From Monocercomonoides exilis (lineage: Eukaryota > Preaxostyla > Oxymonadida > Polymastigidae), in contig LSRY02000018.1 of the NCBI GenBank assembly GCA_001643675.2, positions 1,426,001 to 1,490,000 of the forward strand: DNA of 64,000 nt, in the 5' to 3' direction. Below, in pieces: positions 46,801 through 58,272 of this stretch. A program made the translations under genes and the position numbers. Numbering within the stretch: the stretch's first letter is position 1; each line of letters starts with the position of its first letter. Under the pieces are notes generated by a model, which saw only the letters and a program-made list of their open reading frames with translations, made no database searches and had not been told where the DNA came from.

Positions 46801-48761
46801 GAAAAAACAGTCAATTTTCCTTTCACTTTCACTTCTGTTCTTCCCCTCCCTTCCTTCTTCTCCCTTTCTTTCTCATCAGCCTTCGCGATATCTCCGCTGA
46901 TTGCCGCCAAAAGCGATGACTTTCCGCTTCCCACTGCACCCACAACCATTATGAGCTCTCCTTTCTTCACTTTCAGGTTGATGTCTTCAAGCACAACACC
47001 TGTCCGTGAAGCAGCCAATGAAGCATCTTTCCTTTCTTCAGCTCTCTCTGATTGTTTCATAGCGGAACTTTCAGAGGAAGAAGAAGTTTGTTCCTCCTTT
47101 TTCATCTCAACTTTAACTTCTGCGGCTTCTTCTTTCTTTTTCGCCTCTTTCTTCTTCTGCTTCTGCTTCTTTTGGTTTTCTTTCTCCATTTCTGCTTTCT
47201 CTTCATTCATCAACGGAATCGGTAGTGGATCTGCCCATTTGAACATTCCGTTGTTGATAATCACCGAATATTCCCTCTTTCCTCTGTTAACACTACTCGA
47301 ATTTCCATTTCCCTCGTTTTTGTCGTTTCTTTTTTCTCTTTCTTCTTCGTCTTCGTCTTCGTCTTCTCCTTCTTCATATTCTCCATCCTTGATTTCTTCC
47401 ACATACTCCACCCTCTCGTCAGTCATAAGAAACTCAGAAATTCGCTGCGCTGACGACATCACTGCCACAAGCGACTGCAGCACAGATGGAAGTGTTGTGG
47501 CTGCCTTTGTGAATAAGCCCAGAACGTTGGCGATGGGATAGAAAAAGTACATCACATCCGCCTCGCTCACTGCTTCCCCTTTGAAAAAGGCGACCATCGT
47601 GACAGTCTGAAGGATCATAGGAAACGCTATCATCAGAGAGTTCATCATCTGCATCGCAAACATGAACCGCGATGCGTGCCGCAGCTGCACATTCCTCACT
47701 TTCTGTATTCTGTCCAAAAACACAGACTCCAACCCCCCAAGCTTGACTATCCGGATCCCCTGAAGCATCTCGTTTGTTGCCTTCAGACGAGACTCGTTCA
47801 CTTCGAGGTAGCTGTAGTACCCTTTGAACATCTGCCGCGCAATAGCCTTTTGGATAGGAAATATGATGCACACTAGGAACAATGCAATAAGCGAATAGTA
47901 CTTAATCTCAATCATCAAAAGTACAAATGCCCCTATAAGCATAATCGGAAACTGTATGGCTGTGAAAATATCCTTCAGCCAATCTGACAAATTTTGTGTA
48001 TCCGTTGATATCAGCGCTACTAGCTTTCCAACATCGATCTTAGTTTGTGCCGCAATATTCAAATGGAGAGTCTTATCGTAAATCATCGACGTAACGCCTG
48101 TGCGCATCTGCCCTCCGAGATTTGTTATGAAACGGTTTGCGTTTGATTCACAAATCCCAGTAAAAATAGGAATTAATATGAGTCCTAACACGATTCCAAC
48201 AGGAAAAGGAGTAGCTATATTAAGTGAATCGTTCAATCCCTTTTTGGAAAGTGCTTCCAAAAGCCATCTCAAAAGAAAAGGCGTAACAAGTTTCGGTGCA
48301 GCAGTCAACACAATTAAAATTTGTGATAATATAATCCTCCATTTACCCAAACAAAACATAATTGGTAAAATTGATGGCTTTGAGGGAGGCTTCTGAGTAA
48401 ATTTCTTTCCTTCAGTTTCAAAAGAAACCTTTTTAGAATTATATGCTTCCAAGACAGAAGTGTACTTTGAATAGCGAGCCTTCCATTTCTTTTTTATTTG
48501 AGGAAACAAAAGTTCAGCAGAGTTTGCTTTAGCATTTTCACAAACATCTTTTGATACAATAGGCTTAGTTCGAAACACATATCTGAAGAAGAAAAGAAAG
48601 AAAAAATTTGCCAAGAAATTGCTTTGCTCTTCATAATTCTTTGGATGTTTATTGCTTTTGTTTCTGGAGGAGGCTGTGTTCTGAGATCCAGTCTGTGATG
48701 GTTCTTTTTTATTGCAATTATTCTTTTTAATTTCGGTTGATTGCTGGACTGTACTTCTCAT
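43830..48761 (-). CDS. ABCC-family (MRP-type) ABC transporter, full length
   Basis: Exports conjugated organic anions or related substrates across a membrane using ATP. Single frame of 1643 residues. It lacks an extra N-terminal TMD0 and begins with a polar leader, then a short-MRP-like core. TMD1 starts near residue 138 (WRIILSQILIVLTAAPKLV). NBD1 has Walker A GAVGSGKSSLLAA near residue 607 and signature LSGGQKERLQLARC near 700 with VILLDDPLSAVDAHVGK. A low-complexity linker of roughly 170 residues (acidic, then Ser/Pro) separates TMD2 (from about residue 975). NBD2 has Walker A GRTGAGKTSIIQAL near 1350, signature LSCGQRQLMCLARAIL, Walker B IVVLDEATANVDAET and H-loop IIIAHRLH. NBD1 is the degenerate half usual for ABCC: Asp replaces the catalytic Glu, and the switch His position reads LATNQ. 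A second Glu/Asp insertion precedes NBD1. No intron needed. Substrate cannot be told from sequence. Confidence 0.93.
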   Translation of the reverse strand: MRSTVQQSTEIKKNNCNKKEPSQTGSQNTASSRNKSNKHPKNYEEQSNFLANFFFLFFFRYVFRTKPIVSKDVCENAKANSAELLFPQIKKKWKARYSKYTSVLEAYNSKKVSFETEGKKFTQKPPSKPSILPIMFCLGKWRIILSQILIVLTAAPKLVTPFLLRWLLEALSKKGLNDSLNIATPFPVGIVLGLILIPIFTGICESNANRFITNLGGQMRTGVTSMIYDKTLHLNIAAQTKIDVGKLVALISTDTQNLSDWLKDIFTAIQFPIMLIGAFVLLMIEIKYYSLIALFLVCIIFPIQKAIARQMFKGYYSYLEVNESRLKATNEMLQGIRIVKLGGLESVFLDRIQKVRNVQLRHASRFMFAMQMMNSLMIAFPMILQTVTMVAFFKGEAVSEADVMYFFYPIANVLGLFTKAATTLPSVLQSLVAVMSSAQRISEFLMTDERVEYVEEIKDGEYEEGEDEDEDEEEREKRNDKNEGNGNSSSVNRGKREYSVIINNGMFKWADPLPIPLMNEEKAEMEKENQKKQKQKKKEAKKKEEAAEVKVEMKKEEQTSSSSESSAMKQSERAEERKDASLAASRTGVVLEDINLKVKKGELIMVVGAVGSGKSSLLAAISGDIAKADEKEREKKEGRGRTEVKVKGKLTVFSQIPWIFNGTCKENILFDSPMDTERYNECVSVCCLEPDFAVLGAGDETAIGERGINLSGGQKERLQLARCVYTESDVILLDDPLSAVDAHVGKKLFEECILKVLREKRKETVILATNQVQFADRADAVVVMEEGRIVAKGTKKELEEKGIDLMRLVKEWRKKEKGKESEMKEKKEGKEKNAEDTMESVVQSKDTKENNEEDEAAKENNNKKEEEEEDNESISAEMESSAQTVATTESEMSAEVESANKPSSSGGTDASSSMSSLLASPSPSPSPSSSPSSSPSSFSSSTPSEGTNPTDTNKNTNTAADSSESDEARKAASKMITEEEHLLSSVSWRVYVDYMLKMAPPPVILLYLLLLLVCEGVNTLNYYWMNVASSPTIFPQLVFDWKLGMMGFFAVAFLLLVFARAGVFTVFVRRANVKIHNELASHVVKCPPVFFDTTPTGRILNRFSSDVSKTDTDLPSTFVNGLQMWLGVIGTCIVGGIDWPYFLLFALFVLLLLHAIMLVYPRTSRNLTRLEGIFRSPLMAQFSETLEGSGLSTIRVFQREGIWLARFQQKADEWASAFVLLREGMHWASLMITFLTTLFTIGVTLFGWYFMSASSVGLAVSASNELAWKGTMLVTTAVVVESIMTNLERIQVYSKELPQETDRMEVKPPANWPSEGRMEFENVSFRYRKGLPLVLKNVSFKIKGGEKIGVCGRTGAGKTSIIQALFRLVELDPALMPHDAEEEKSIAAGRSSHSSKGSTSQMKQVSASSSSSDIQLEEGCGFSFAEDPSQLHNNGRILIDGIDISKVALNRLRSSIAIIPQDPTLFEGTVRSNLDLADRHSDEKLWRVLDLAELGDAVRRMEGGLQAHIAEGGLNLSCGQRQLMCLARAILDECKIVVLDEATANVDAETDSKIQHTIRTSFAGQTAIIIAHRLHTIVGCDRILVMDSGEAKEMDTPQKLMEDQNSLFSQLLAHSDMIGKDKVRSQNGGTESTNCNGGKVHAE

Positions 48762-49288
48762 TCAAGTGGAAAAAAAAGGAAAATTTTTCTTTAACGATCT
48801 CTTGAATAATAAAAAAAATGAGACAAGTTATTTTTATTTGCAAATGTTAAATAGCATTAATTGCCGTGGAGCCCAATTCAATCAAGAGAAAGAAAAGTGA
48901 TTGAACAGAAAATGTTAGTTTTACCAGACTGTCAAATATTTAAGCTTTCATGATTTAATAACTGATAATTGTCTTTCAAAATAAGAAAGAAAGAAGTAAT
49001 CTTTGTCCATTTGCGATTTTTTTATTCTCTAAAAAAGCATAGACATATTCTAGGTTTGATTGTTTCAATTATTTGTTTATAAAACATCAACATTAGCATT
49101 AAATCAGAAAAATAAATACTTTCTTCTCATCATGAATAAGCTCAAAGAAAAATTAAAAAGCACTCTGTAATCGGAAAAAAGAACAAAAAACTCTAAATTA
49201 AATATTTGAATACAAAAACAAAATTTCTCATATTTTTATTTATACAGGAAAAAAAAATATTTTCCGAATTATTAAGAAATAAAAAATC
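48762..49288. other. Intergenic
   Basis: AT-rich spacer between two minus-strand genes; it must hold the promoter of the ABC transporter and the 3' end signals of the PPPDE-PUL gene. No motif assigned. Confidence 0.55.
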
Positions 49289-52247
49289 TCAAGAAACAAG
49301 AGAAAGCAGCTCAATGGCAAGTTTTTGTATTGGTTCATAATGTTGTTCATCTTTCAATTTCACTATCAAGGGAACAAAGGATACAACTCCGTGTAACACG
49401 CGTATTACTTTAACTCCAACATCGTTTCCAATGCAACAAACTCCCAAAGTCTTCAATAGCATTTCAAGTGTTTCTGTACTGCAATCCTCTGTTTCACTTT
49501 TTCTTGACATTTGCATGGTTTTGGATTCTTCCTCTTTGTGAAAAATCCTATGGTGTTCGTCAATAATGGCATTACATAATGAAGGGATCGCAACTTCGCA
49601 CAAAGCTTGATTTGTTCTCTTTTCAGAATCCAAAAGCATGGCAATATTGTGGATGATGCATGCTCCCACCTGTTGGAGTGGTGCCACCGAATAGAAGTCA
49701 ACCATTGAAGAAGCAACAGAAAGAAAGAATGAACATCTATTCGGTGAAACCAGATACTTTGCACCACTTGGTGTTGATATTAAGTTCACAACAATCTGTC
49801 CACATATAACACACAAAGTGAGTTCAGCTTTTGTTAACTTTCTGGAAGACGATGAAAACGGAATTGTTGAATGAGGGAAAGAGCTTGAACTACCAGATGA
49901 AGGGAATGGAGAAGATGAAATGGAAGATGCAGAACAATATTGTGGTGAAGAAAGCGAGGAACTTATGATTGGAAGAACAAACTGTCGAAATAACTCAAGA
50001 ACAGATAAAGGCGCATGAAGAGGAAGTTTTGTAACTTCTGAATGAAAAATCTCAGATGTATTATCCTCAGAAGCAAAACTAACTTTACTTGAATCAAAAG
50101 CAGTTATTTCTGAAGAAGGAGGATCTTTGCACAGTGGAATGCATCCCTTTGAATGCAAAGCAAGAATCCGAAGCAGAGAAAGCACAGGAGGAAGAAGTTC
50201 TGCTGGCCAACAGCAGCGCAGCCGTGTGACAATTGAAACAAGACCTGATGGAAGAGAAATAGTCTCCCGCCGAACATAATTGGTGCTCACAGACTCAAAA
50301 AATGAGCGGACTTGAAGCGAGTTCAGGAAATTTCTGTCTTGAAAAGTCAAAATGCCAGGATTTTGTGGTGCTAGTGCTTTAGAGGGTGGATAGAAAGAGG
50401 CAGAAGCAGGATTAGATGGAAATGGCTTGTAGTTTTCAGATACGACCGAAGAAGAATATCCAACAGAAGAAGGAGGTGAAGGATGAGAAGAAGGATTCGA
50501 AAAGCTATCAAAAGTGAATGCAGATGAAGAGAAATCGAAGAAGGAAGCATCCATCGTTTGTTCCAGAGACAAAATTGGAGATTCAACTGGTAGCAATATT
50601 TCCTCAACAACTGAAAATTGTTCCTTTTCCTTTGTGTCCGAATGTGCTTTTGGAGCAACACTTTTCTCAAGCAGATCTGCATTGTGCAACAAATGTGAAA
50701 GAACACTCTCAACTTCAAAAGACTCAAACAAATACGGAACAGAAGAAGAAAGCAATGGGCATTGAATAACTGGCTCTTCAATATCCATTCTGTTATCTGC
50801 GCAACTTTCTGTTGTGGAATTTTCCTCACTATATATTTAGTTATTTTCAAGTCAAAATATGAATGTTAAAAAAAATTGAATGAAAAAGAAAGAAACAGAC
50901 TCAGATTTCAAATGGGGAAATGTCGAAATAGATTCAAATTCTGGTTTTGTCGAATTATCAACTGATTGATCAAATGATTCCTGTTAATTAAAAAAGATAC
51001 AAATTTGAGTTTAATAAAAGGTGCAATTTAAAAAAAAACACATGATATAGAAATATGTTAGCTTTCATCTTTTAAAAAAAACGTCATCACACATAAAAGT
51101 TTTGCAACTCTGGAAAATTACTCATCTTTTTGAACCGTTCAATGAATGCAGCAGGTGTGACACCTTCTGGAAGCTTTATTCTTTCGAGAATTTCTTTGAA
51201 AGCCTTTTCAGATTTATTCTGTGTTGATTCAGCTTGCAACGTTGCTGTTGATTGAAACATTTTCGAGAACAAGGCAGCTGTTTGAGATGGAGTAAATTTC
51301 TATTTGTTTCAATTGGAATAAACAGTATTTAGAAATTTTTATTTCAAAAATTACTTATTGTTCGCTCATTCTTTATTTAACATGTTTTCAACACACATCA
51401 GCTTGACACTTTAGCGGGTCGCAATTTCCGTAAAATAGTTCGACTAACGGCTTCACTTGCTGTCCAATTGGAGTTAAAAGCATTTCTTTGGTTACATCTT
51501 TCACATCTGTAATTATCAAAAACAAAAATTCAAAAAATTTTTTTGTCATTTTTTTCAAACAGAAACCATGTAACACACAGCTGGGAAGCTGAAAGCTTGT
51601 AAGGAAAATAACAGCATCATTTGCAAAATGAGTACTGTTATTTTCAAATAAATGATAAGTTTGAGAAGTGTATCTGGAATTTATTTCACATAAAAATTTT
51701 TCGAATAATTCTTGAGTTACAGAAGTCTTTCCAAATCTTGAAAAATTCCAAAATCAAAGGATTTAATTATCGTAATATTTTCTTGGACAAACGAAATAGA
51801 TTTATCTGGTGTTCCTGCAACAGTCGCGCCCTGAACATTAAATAAAATAAAATTTTAAATTATCTTTTTTAGAAATTTTTAACGAAAAACAAAAAGGCAT
51901 ACTGCATAATTTCTTGCAAAATATTATTCGAGGAACATGAAAAATTTTCGCATCTTTCAAATATTCACTTTCAATATACTTGAAAAATACCTTTTTATGC
52001 CTCCGCTATAGTAATACTCGTATCCACTTACCATTTGAAAATACATGTTTAAAAAATTATTTTTTGATTATAATTCAAATTGCAAAAAGTTTAACTAACT
52101 TATAAATCATTAATAGATAACAAACAAAACAACAACTCCCACGTGCCAAACAGCTTCAAAATATTTTCCACATAAAATTAAAGATAAGGACTTTGCTAAT
52201 CCATGTGTTAAGTCATACAAATTTAATGTAACAGCATCAGAATTCAT
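49289..52247 (-). CDS. PPPDE (DeSI-like) domain fused to PUL domain, catalytic Cys lost
   Basis: Eight exons inferred: 52126-52247, 51969-52026, 51793-51830, 51567-51736, 51397-51506, 51093-51299, 50901-50980 and 49289-50828 (774 residues; TAA lies in frame upstream of the ATG). The first about 180 residues follow the DeSI/PPPDE fold: VTLNLYDLTHGLAKSLSLIL, KYFEAVWHVGVVV with the catalytic His (residue 35), FGYEYYYSGGI, AGTPDKSIS, VTQELFEKFL, YHLFENNSTHFANDAVIFL and TPIGQQVKPLVELF. In active DeSI enzymes the fourth-last block is E-H-N-C-N; here Ser (codon 51634-51636) takes the Cys place, so thiol isopeptidase activity should be absent. After a linker (LPEGVTPAAFIERFKKM) and a Ser-rich stretch, the C-terminal about 280 residues are an armadillo-like PUL domain (TLCVICGQIVVNLISTPSGA, QVGACIIHNIAMLL, EMLLKTLGVCCIGNDVG), which in other proteins binds Cdc48/p97. 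The donor of exon 2 is the weakest boundary. Unspliced reading would give separate PPPDE and PUL proteins. Confidence 0.78.
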
Positions 52248-53109
52248 TTACAGAATAAAAAAGAAAATAGATATGGGTTTGATTTTTAGATATGGTACGA
52301 TATTTTTTGCTTTATGTATTTTGTTCCATTCTGCACATTTAATTAATTTTGAATATTTTGAATATTTTCCTATGTTTTTTTGATGTGAAAATGAAAGATT
52401 TCTCATGACAAGGTTGTGGAAAAAGTTTGGAACAAATTGTTGTTTTTTTCACAAATGCAAGTATTTTGCTCCATATTTAAGAAAGCATGTATTTTGTTTT
52501 CATTAAAATTCACGGTGAAAAAAACAAAATTACTGATAATGAATTGCATGTTTCACATGTTTTAAAGTTGTTTTACGGAAGAAACGAAAAATGAATATTA
52601 AATTGGAAAAAAGGAAAAGTACTGAAAAAACGAATCGAGAAAATCCAATCGGAAAAAAAGAAAGAATAATCTTAGGCATTTTATAATATCTCACAAAAGA
52701 TATTACTGTTATAATTGAGCAAAAAAAGAAAATGTAAATTTCTTGAACTTAAATTGATATAAAAAATACATAAGACGATATGATACAAATGGAATATTCG
52801 ATTGGCCAAATTGGTTGAAATCCCAAAAAAAAAGAAAAATAAGAAAATATTTTTAATTTTTTAATAAAAACGAAAAATTGGTGAGAAACTCACCATTTTT
52901 GGGGGATTTGAACAGAGGAGATTTAAACAACAGCTTAATCAAATAAAAAATAATAAAAAAATACAAAATCGAAATAAATAAAATAACAAGAATTAGAAAA
53001 AGATCAAAAATAAAAAATAAAATGGAAATGATATAAAAAATAATCATTTTTAAAAAAGATGAATAAACAAAACATAATAAAATGTCTGAATTATCAGAGT
53101 AAAAACATA
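52248..53109. other. Intergenic, AT-rich
   Basis: Spacer upstream of the PPPDE-PUL start and downstream of the kinase stop. Only AT-driven short frames; nothing recognised. Confidence 0.6.
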
Positions 53110-56100
53110 TCATAGAGGAACAGATTGGCGAGGAGGTGATGGAGAAGAAGAAGAAATGGAAGAGGTTGAGAAGGAAGAAGAAGAAGAAAAAGAAGAAGAA
53201 GAAGAAGAAGAAGAAGAAGAAGAAGAAGAAGAAGAAGAAGAATGAGTCGTTGAATGAGCAGACAAAAGCAATGGAACACTTGTGATTGGAGTCATATGAA
53301 GAGGAGGGGGAGAAGAAGAAGCAGAAGAAGAAGGATCTTCAACATTTTCAGAGAAGCCCACAAAAGAAGTGAGTTGAGGAATGGAATGGGAGGAAAGAGA
53401 GAGAAGTGGATGAGAAGAGAAAGAGGAAGAAGAAGAAGAAGATGATGATGATATTGAAGAAGAAGGAAAAGAGGAAGGAGAAGAAGAGGAAAAGGAAGAA
53501 GAGGAAGTAGTTGTTGTTGATGTATTCATTCCATTCAGATGTGATGAATGGCTCATCGATGCGACATTGCTGGCAGAGAGAGGTTTCATCACAGGAGAAG
53601 AATTTGGAGTGTTTCCATTGCTGTTGGTGGCTGTGAGTGTGGTTGGGTGTGTGTGGTTGATGGAAACAGACATGTTGGATGAAGATGAAGGAGAGGATGA
53701 AGAAGATGTTGGTGAGGAGGAGGAGGAGGAGGAAGAGGAAGAGGAAGATGTTGATGAGGAGGAAGAAGGTGATATTGGCAGATTGCGTAAAGAAGTTGAG
53801 TGTTTGTCTTGTTTCATATTTGGAAGAGCCAACGGAAGAAGAAGAGGAAGAGGAGGGGTGGATGAAGTAATCGATGAAGATGAAGCAGAAACAGATTGGG
53901 CTGTTACAACAGAAGAAGTGGAAGAGGAATAAGGAGAAGATGAGGAGGAGGAAGAGTATGAAGATGAAGGTGGAATTGGTTCCAACAGACCTTTCAATCT
54001 AATTCTTGACTGATTGTGATGTTTAATCGTTCCTGTTCTTCCATTCTCTCTTTCATGTTGTATTAAAGATGTCCATTCTCTTCCTTCTCCTCTTCCTTCT
54101 CTTTCTCTTCCTTCCCTCCCCTCCTTCCTCTCCTTCCTCCCCTCCTCTCCTGCAATTAACCTCTCCACAGACTCTGCTGCCAGTGTGAAATCGCCAATGC
54201 CCATTCCCATTCGATTCGCCGGAGGAGTGATCAGCTTCGTCCTCTCTCTCTCAAGTGTCCTTCTTCCCACTCTTTCCTTCAGCCTCTCGTTGAACCTCTC
54301 CATCCCATCTTTTCTGCTTGCTCGGCGCTGTCCGCCCAGAAGAGGAGAAGACACAACCTGAAAGGAAAGCAAAGAGGAGCTCGGCTCAATGTGGGTGGAA
54401 GGGAAGGGTGGCTGAGAGGAATCAGAAGGAGAAGAAGATGATGACGATGACGAAGGTATTATTGAAGCAACAGGTGATGATGCAAGTGGAACAGATGAAA
54501 TAACAGATGCCGATGAAGATGAATAAGAAGAAGGCGGAGGTGAAGAAGCTGAGCGTTGTTTGTGTCTCTGCTGTCTTCCACCCAAAATTGGAGACAGTCG
54601 AACACTCCCTCCCATCTTCGCATTTGCCTTCGCTTCGGCCATTTTTGCCTTTTGTGCTTCTCTTTCTGCCCGCAGAATCTTCGCTCTTTCGATCAGCTCT
54701 TTCCTTCTCTGCAGATAAGACAAGGTGCGTGGAGACAGCTGGGAGTGTGGGGCAGCCTTTGGAGGAGAGACATACGAAAGAATGGGGACAGACACAGAAG
54801 AAGAAGGTTGAGCAGGAACAGAAGGAGAAGGAGCAGAAGAAGGAAGGGGAAGAGGATCAGAATGAGAGGCAGGGGAGGAGAGAGAAGAGGGCTGAGTTGT
54901 GTGTGTTTGTTGGATGCTGTCTGTTTGATCAGCATTCGATGAATGTTGAATGGAAGTGCTGTTCTGCATAGCTCTTTCACTGTCTTTTGCAGCAGATGCT
55001 TCTGAACTGTTTGGTAAAGGAGGTGTGGCAGAATGTGACTTGTGTGCTTGTCCATCCACACTGCTGTTCATTTGAGGCGTCAACACTCCTGTCTCCATTC
55101 GCAGAAGGCGCTGTGGAGTCAAACTGTGTTGCTGCTGTTGTTGTTGAGTCTGTTGCAATTGTTGTGATTGAGTCTGTTGATTCTGTTGATTCTGTTGTGT
55201 CTGTTGTGTCTGTTGTTGTTGAATGGGCATCTGTGTCTGCTCCACAAAGTCGAGCGGGTGCTGCAGCAGTGGGCAGAGCGCACTTTCAGACTTTTTGTAC
55301 TCCATCGCCCCCAAAATGACAGGCGCCTGTTTTTTGCTTTTGCCTGTTGGAGTGAAGCCAAGTGACTTCCTCTTCTCGTCTGCTGGTTGTGTGCCGTGTG
55401 TGCGTGTCATCCGCAGAATGGGTGGAGATTGCTGTTGAGCCTGTGGCTGCATTGGCAATTGTGTCTGTGATTGTGACATTGTTTGAGATTGAAATTGAGA
55501 TTGAGACTGTGTCAGCATCTGAGACTGTGATTGTGATTGTATTTGTATCTGTTGTGACTGCATCTGCTGTGTTGTCATTTGAGACTGACTTGTTTGTTGA
55601 TTCGACTGTTGCGTCTGCTGCGAAGGCAAAAGAATATCCTGCTGGTGTTGCAAGAATGGCGAGCTTTTTGTGCTGTGTTGTTTGCTTCCTCTGGAATTGG
55701 AGTGGCTGAGACCAGAAAGACCAGAAAGACCAGAACTGGCAGGAGGGAGCTGGATGTGGCTGGTGTGTGATTTGTGTGCTGTCATTTTTGGTGACTTCAC
55801 ATTTTTGGGTGTTAATGGGCTGAGCAATGGAAGATGCGTCAGCTGAGACAAATGAGATGCTGGCTTTGAATCGCTTTCTTGTCTTGTGCCGATAATTTCT
55901 GTTGTTTTGTCGCTGATATAAATACCTGTTTTGCTTCCATCTTCCAAATACATCGAATGTTCGTGTGAAACATTCATCATCTGACTGTCAGCAATCCTCT
56001 GAACTTGCTCAGCATCAACTCTTCCTTCCTTCCCTTCTTTTGCTTCCTTCATCTCCTTTCCATCTTCACACTCATGTTCCCCCTTTCCTCCACCCTTTTC

Positions 56101-58238
56101 CATTCTTTCTGCCTCTTCTTTCTCTCTCCCCTCGTTCAGCAATGTAATCTGAAGAGGAGACGATGAGCTTGCACTGAATGCAATGCGTGGCGTGATCGGC
56201 TTCAAAGAAGTCTTTTTGATTGCACTGGGTGTGTTGCTATTGTTGTTACTATTGCTATTGATACTAATATTGACATTACTATTGCTATTTACAGTGCTAT
56301 TAATACTGTTGTTTTTGTTGAGTGCAGACTTATCCTTCATCCTCTGCTCACTGATGATTGGTGGCAATGTTCCTCTTCTGGTGTGCAATGTTGGAGGGGA
56401 TTGTTGATCTTGAGATGACTTGGATGATGGAGAAAAAGAGGAGGAATAGGAGGATGGAGTATTTGAAGAAGAAGGAGAACGAGCAAAGCTAATTGAAATA
56501 TCACTTCCTTGACTGTTCATTTGCAACGTGTCAAAATGAGATTCAAGTTCTTCTTCAACATCCTTCTCTGATTTGTCCTCTTCTAACTGCTCTTCACTTT
56601 GGTTGTGAATACTCAATAATTGTTCAGTCTCTTTGTTATTCTTACTCTTCTTCATTGTTTTGTGTTCGTTGTTGCTGTTGTTCTTCACAAATCCTCCGAC
56701 AACTTCTTCACTGTCTTCCTCATTTGCATCTTCTTCTTCATTTTCTTCATCATCGCCATCCTCTTCATCCTCTTCACCTTCCTCTTCCTCATCATCATCG
56801 TTGTCTTCTTCTTCTTCCTTTTCTTCTTCCTTCGTCTTCCTCTTCTTTTTGTATGAAGGAGGAGGCAGTCTGCTTTCGAGTGCTGCTTTTCTCAACTCCA
56901 AAAGCGGGTTCTGTCTTTTCTGCACAACAGACGCAGGAAGAAGATAGTTTGAGTGGGCATCAGGAGAAGAATTGTGTGGGCGATGGATGGATTGGCGAGA
57001 AGAAGAGTGCAGAAGAGAAGGAGGTGTGCAGTGCAGGTGCTTGGAATGGCGATTGTGTTGACTGAAAGAAGAGGAAGAGGAATATGAAGAAGAGGAAGAA
57101 GAAGAGAAGGAAGAATAGGAGGATGAGGATGAATCAACAGGAGGGAGTCTGGCCGGAATGTGAGGCAGTTGAAACTGCTGCTGAAGCTGTTGTTGTTGCT
57201 GCTGCTGCAATTGTTGTGATTGTATCTGCTGTTGATGTTTAGTTGACAGAGCAGAAGAGAAAGGAGCAACAATCATTATAATGGCCGAGCTGTCTGTTTT
57301 ATCTGCCATTCTCTGCAGTCTGCGCTGTGGAGGTGTCATCTCTGGCTTTTGGGTGGATTGGGCTGTGTCTGAAAGGAGAGAAGAGGATTGGGATGGAACA
57401 ACTGTGTCAGATGATGAAGAGAAGGAAGATGATGATATTGTTGTTGTTTTACTCTGAGATGAAGGAGAAGAAGAAGATGCAATAGATTCATTTGATATTG
57501 CATTAGCATTTATATTTGTATTCAAATTATTGCTAGTTTTCTTCCTTTCATCACCATCTTTTTCCTTTTGTTTGATCGAATGCTCCACAAATCCATCCAT
57601 TTCCAGCAGTGTTTCATCGTCCTCTTCTTCCATTATGTCCTGAATGGAGTGCAGATTCGGGGCAAATGTGTCTGGGCTGAACTCTTCTTCGTCTTCGTCT
57701 TCTTCAATCATTGCAATCGTTGTCTTGTCTGACTGTGCAATGTCTTCAGTGAATTGTTCGGGTGAATAAACAAATTCTTCTGAAATGGAATGGATTTCAT
57801 TTGTTTTCTCTTCATTTTGAGGTTCAATTGAACTTGTTGCATTTTCATTGTTGTTTTTGTTCTGTTCCATTTCATTTCCTTTCTGTTTGTTTTCACTTTG
57901 TTCTGCCTCCAACCTCACAACATCAACTGTAATATCAACAACATGATTATTCTGTTGATTCATGTCATTTTGCCGTTTATCAGCAGAAGATGAAACATTC
58001 ACTGGAGTTGGTATTGACGTCGGGGATGATGATGATGATGGTGATATCTTATGTGACATATGCTTCGAAAGGGCATTGTTTGCGTTGTTTGTCTGAATGT
58101 GCTGAAGAACAATTGGAATTGTCGTCAAACTTGGCTCTGCTTGTATCACTCGATTTTCTGTTGAAGCACTCGGAAAATGTGGCTTTTTTGTTCCGGTTTT
58201 CTTTGAAGATACTGTTGGCTTGTTTGTTTCCTTCTCTT

Positions 58239-58272
<34 letters not shown>

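Noticed and set aside
46504-47541. 345-codon plus-strand frame
   Set aside because: Antisense to NBD1 and the TMD1-NBD1 linker of the ABC transporter; Ser/Phe-rich shadow.
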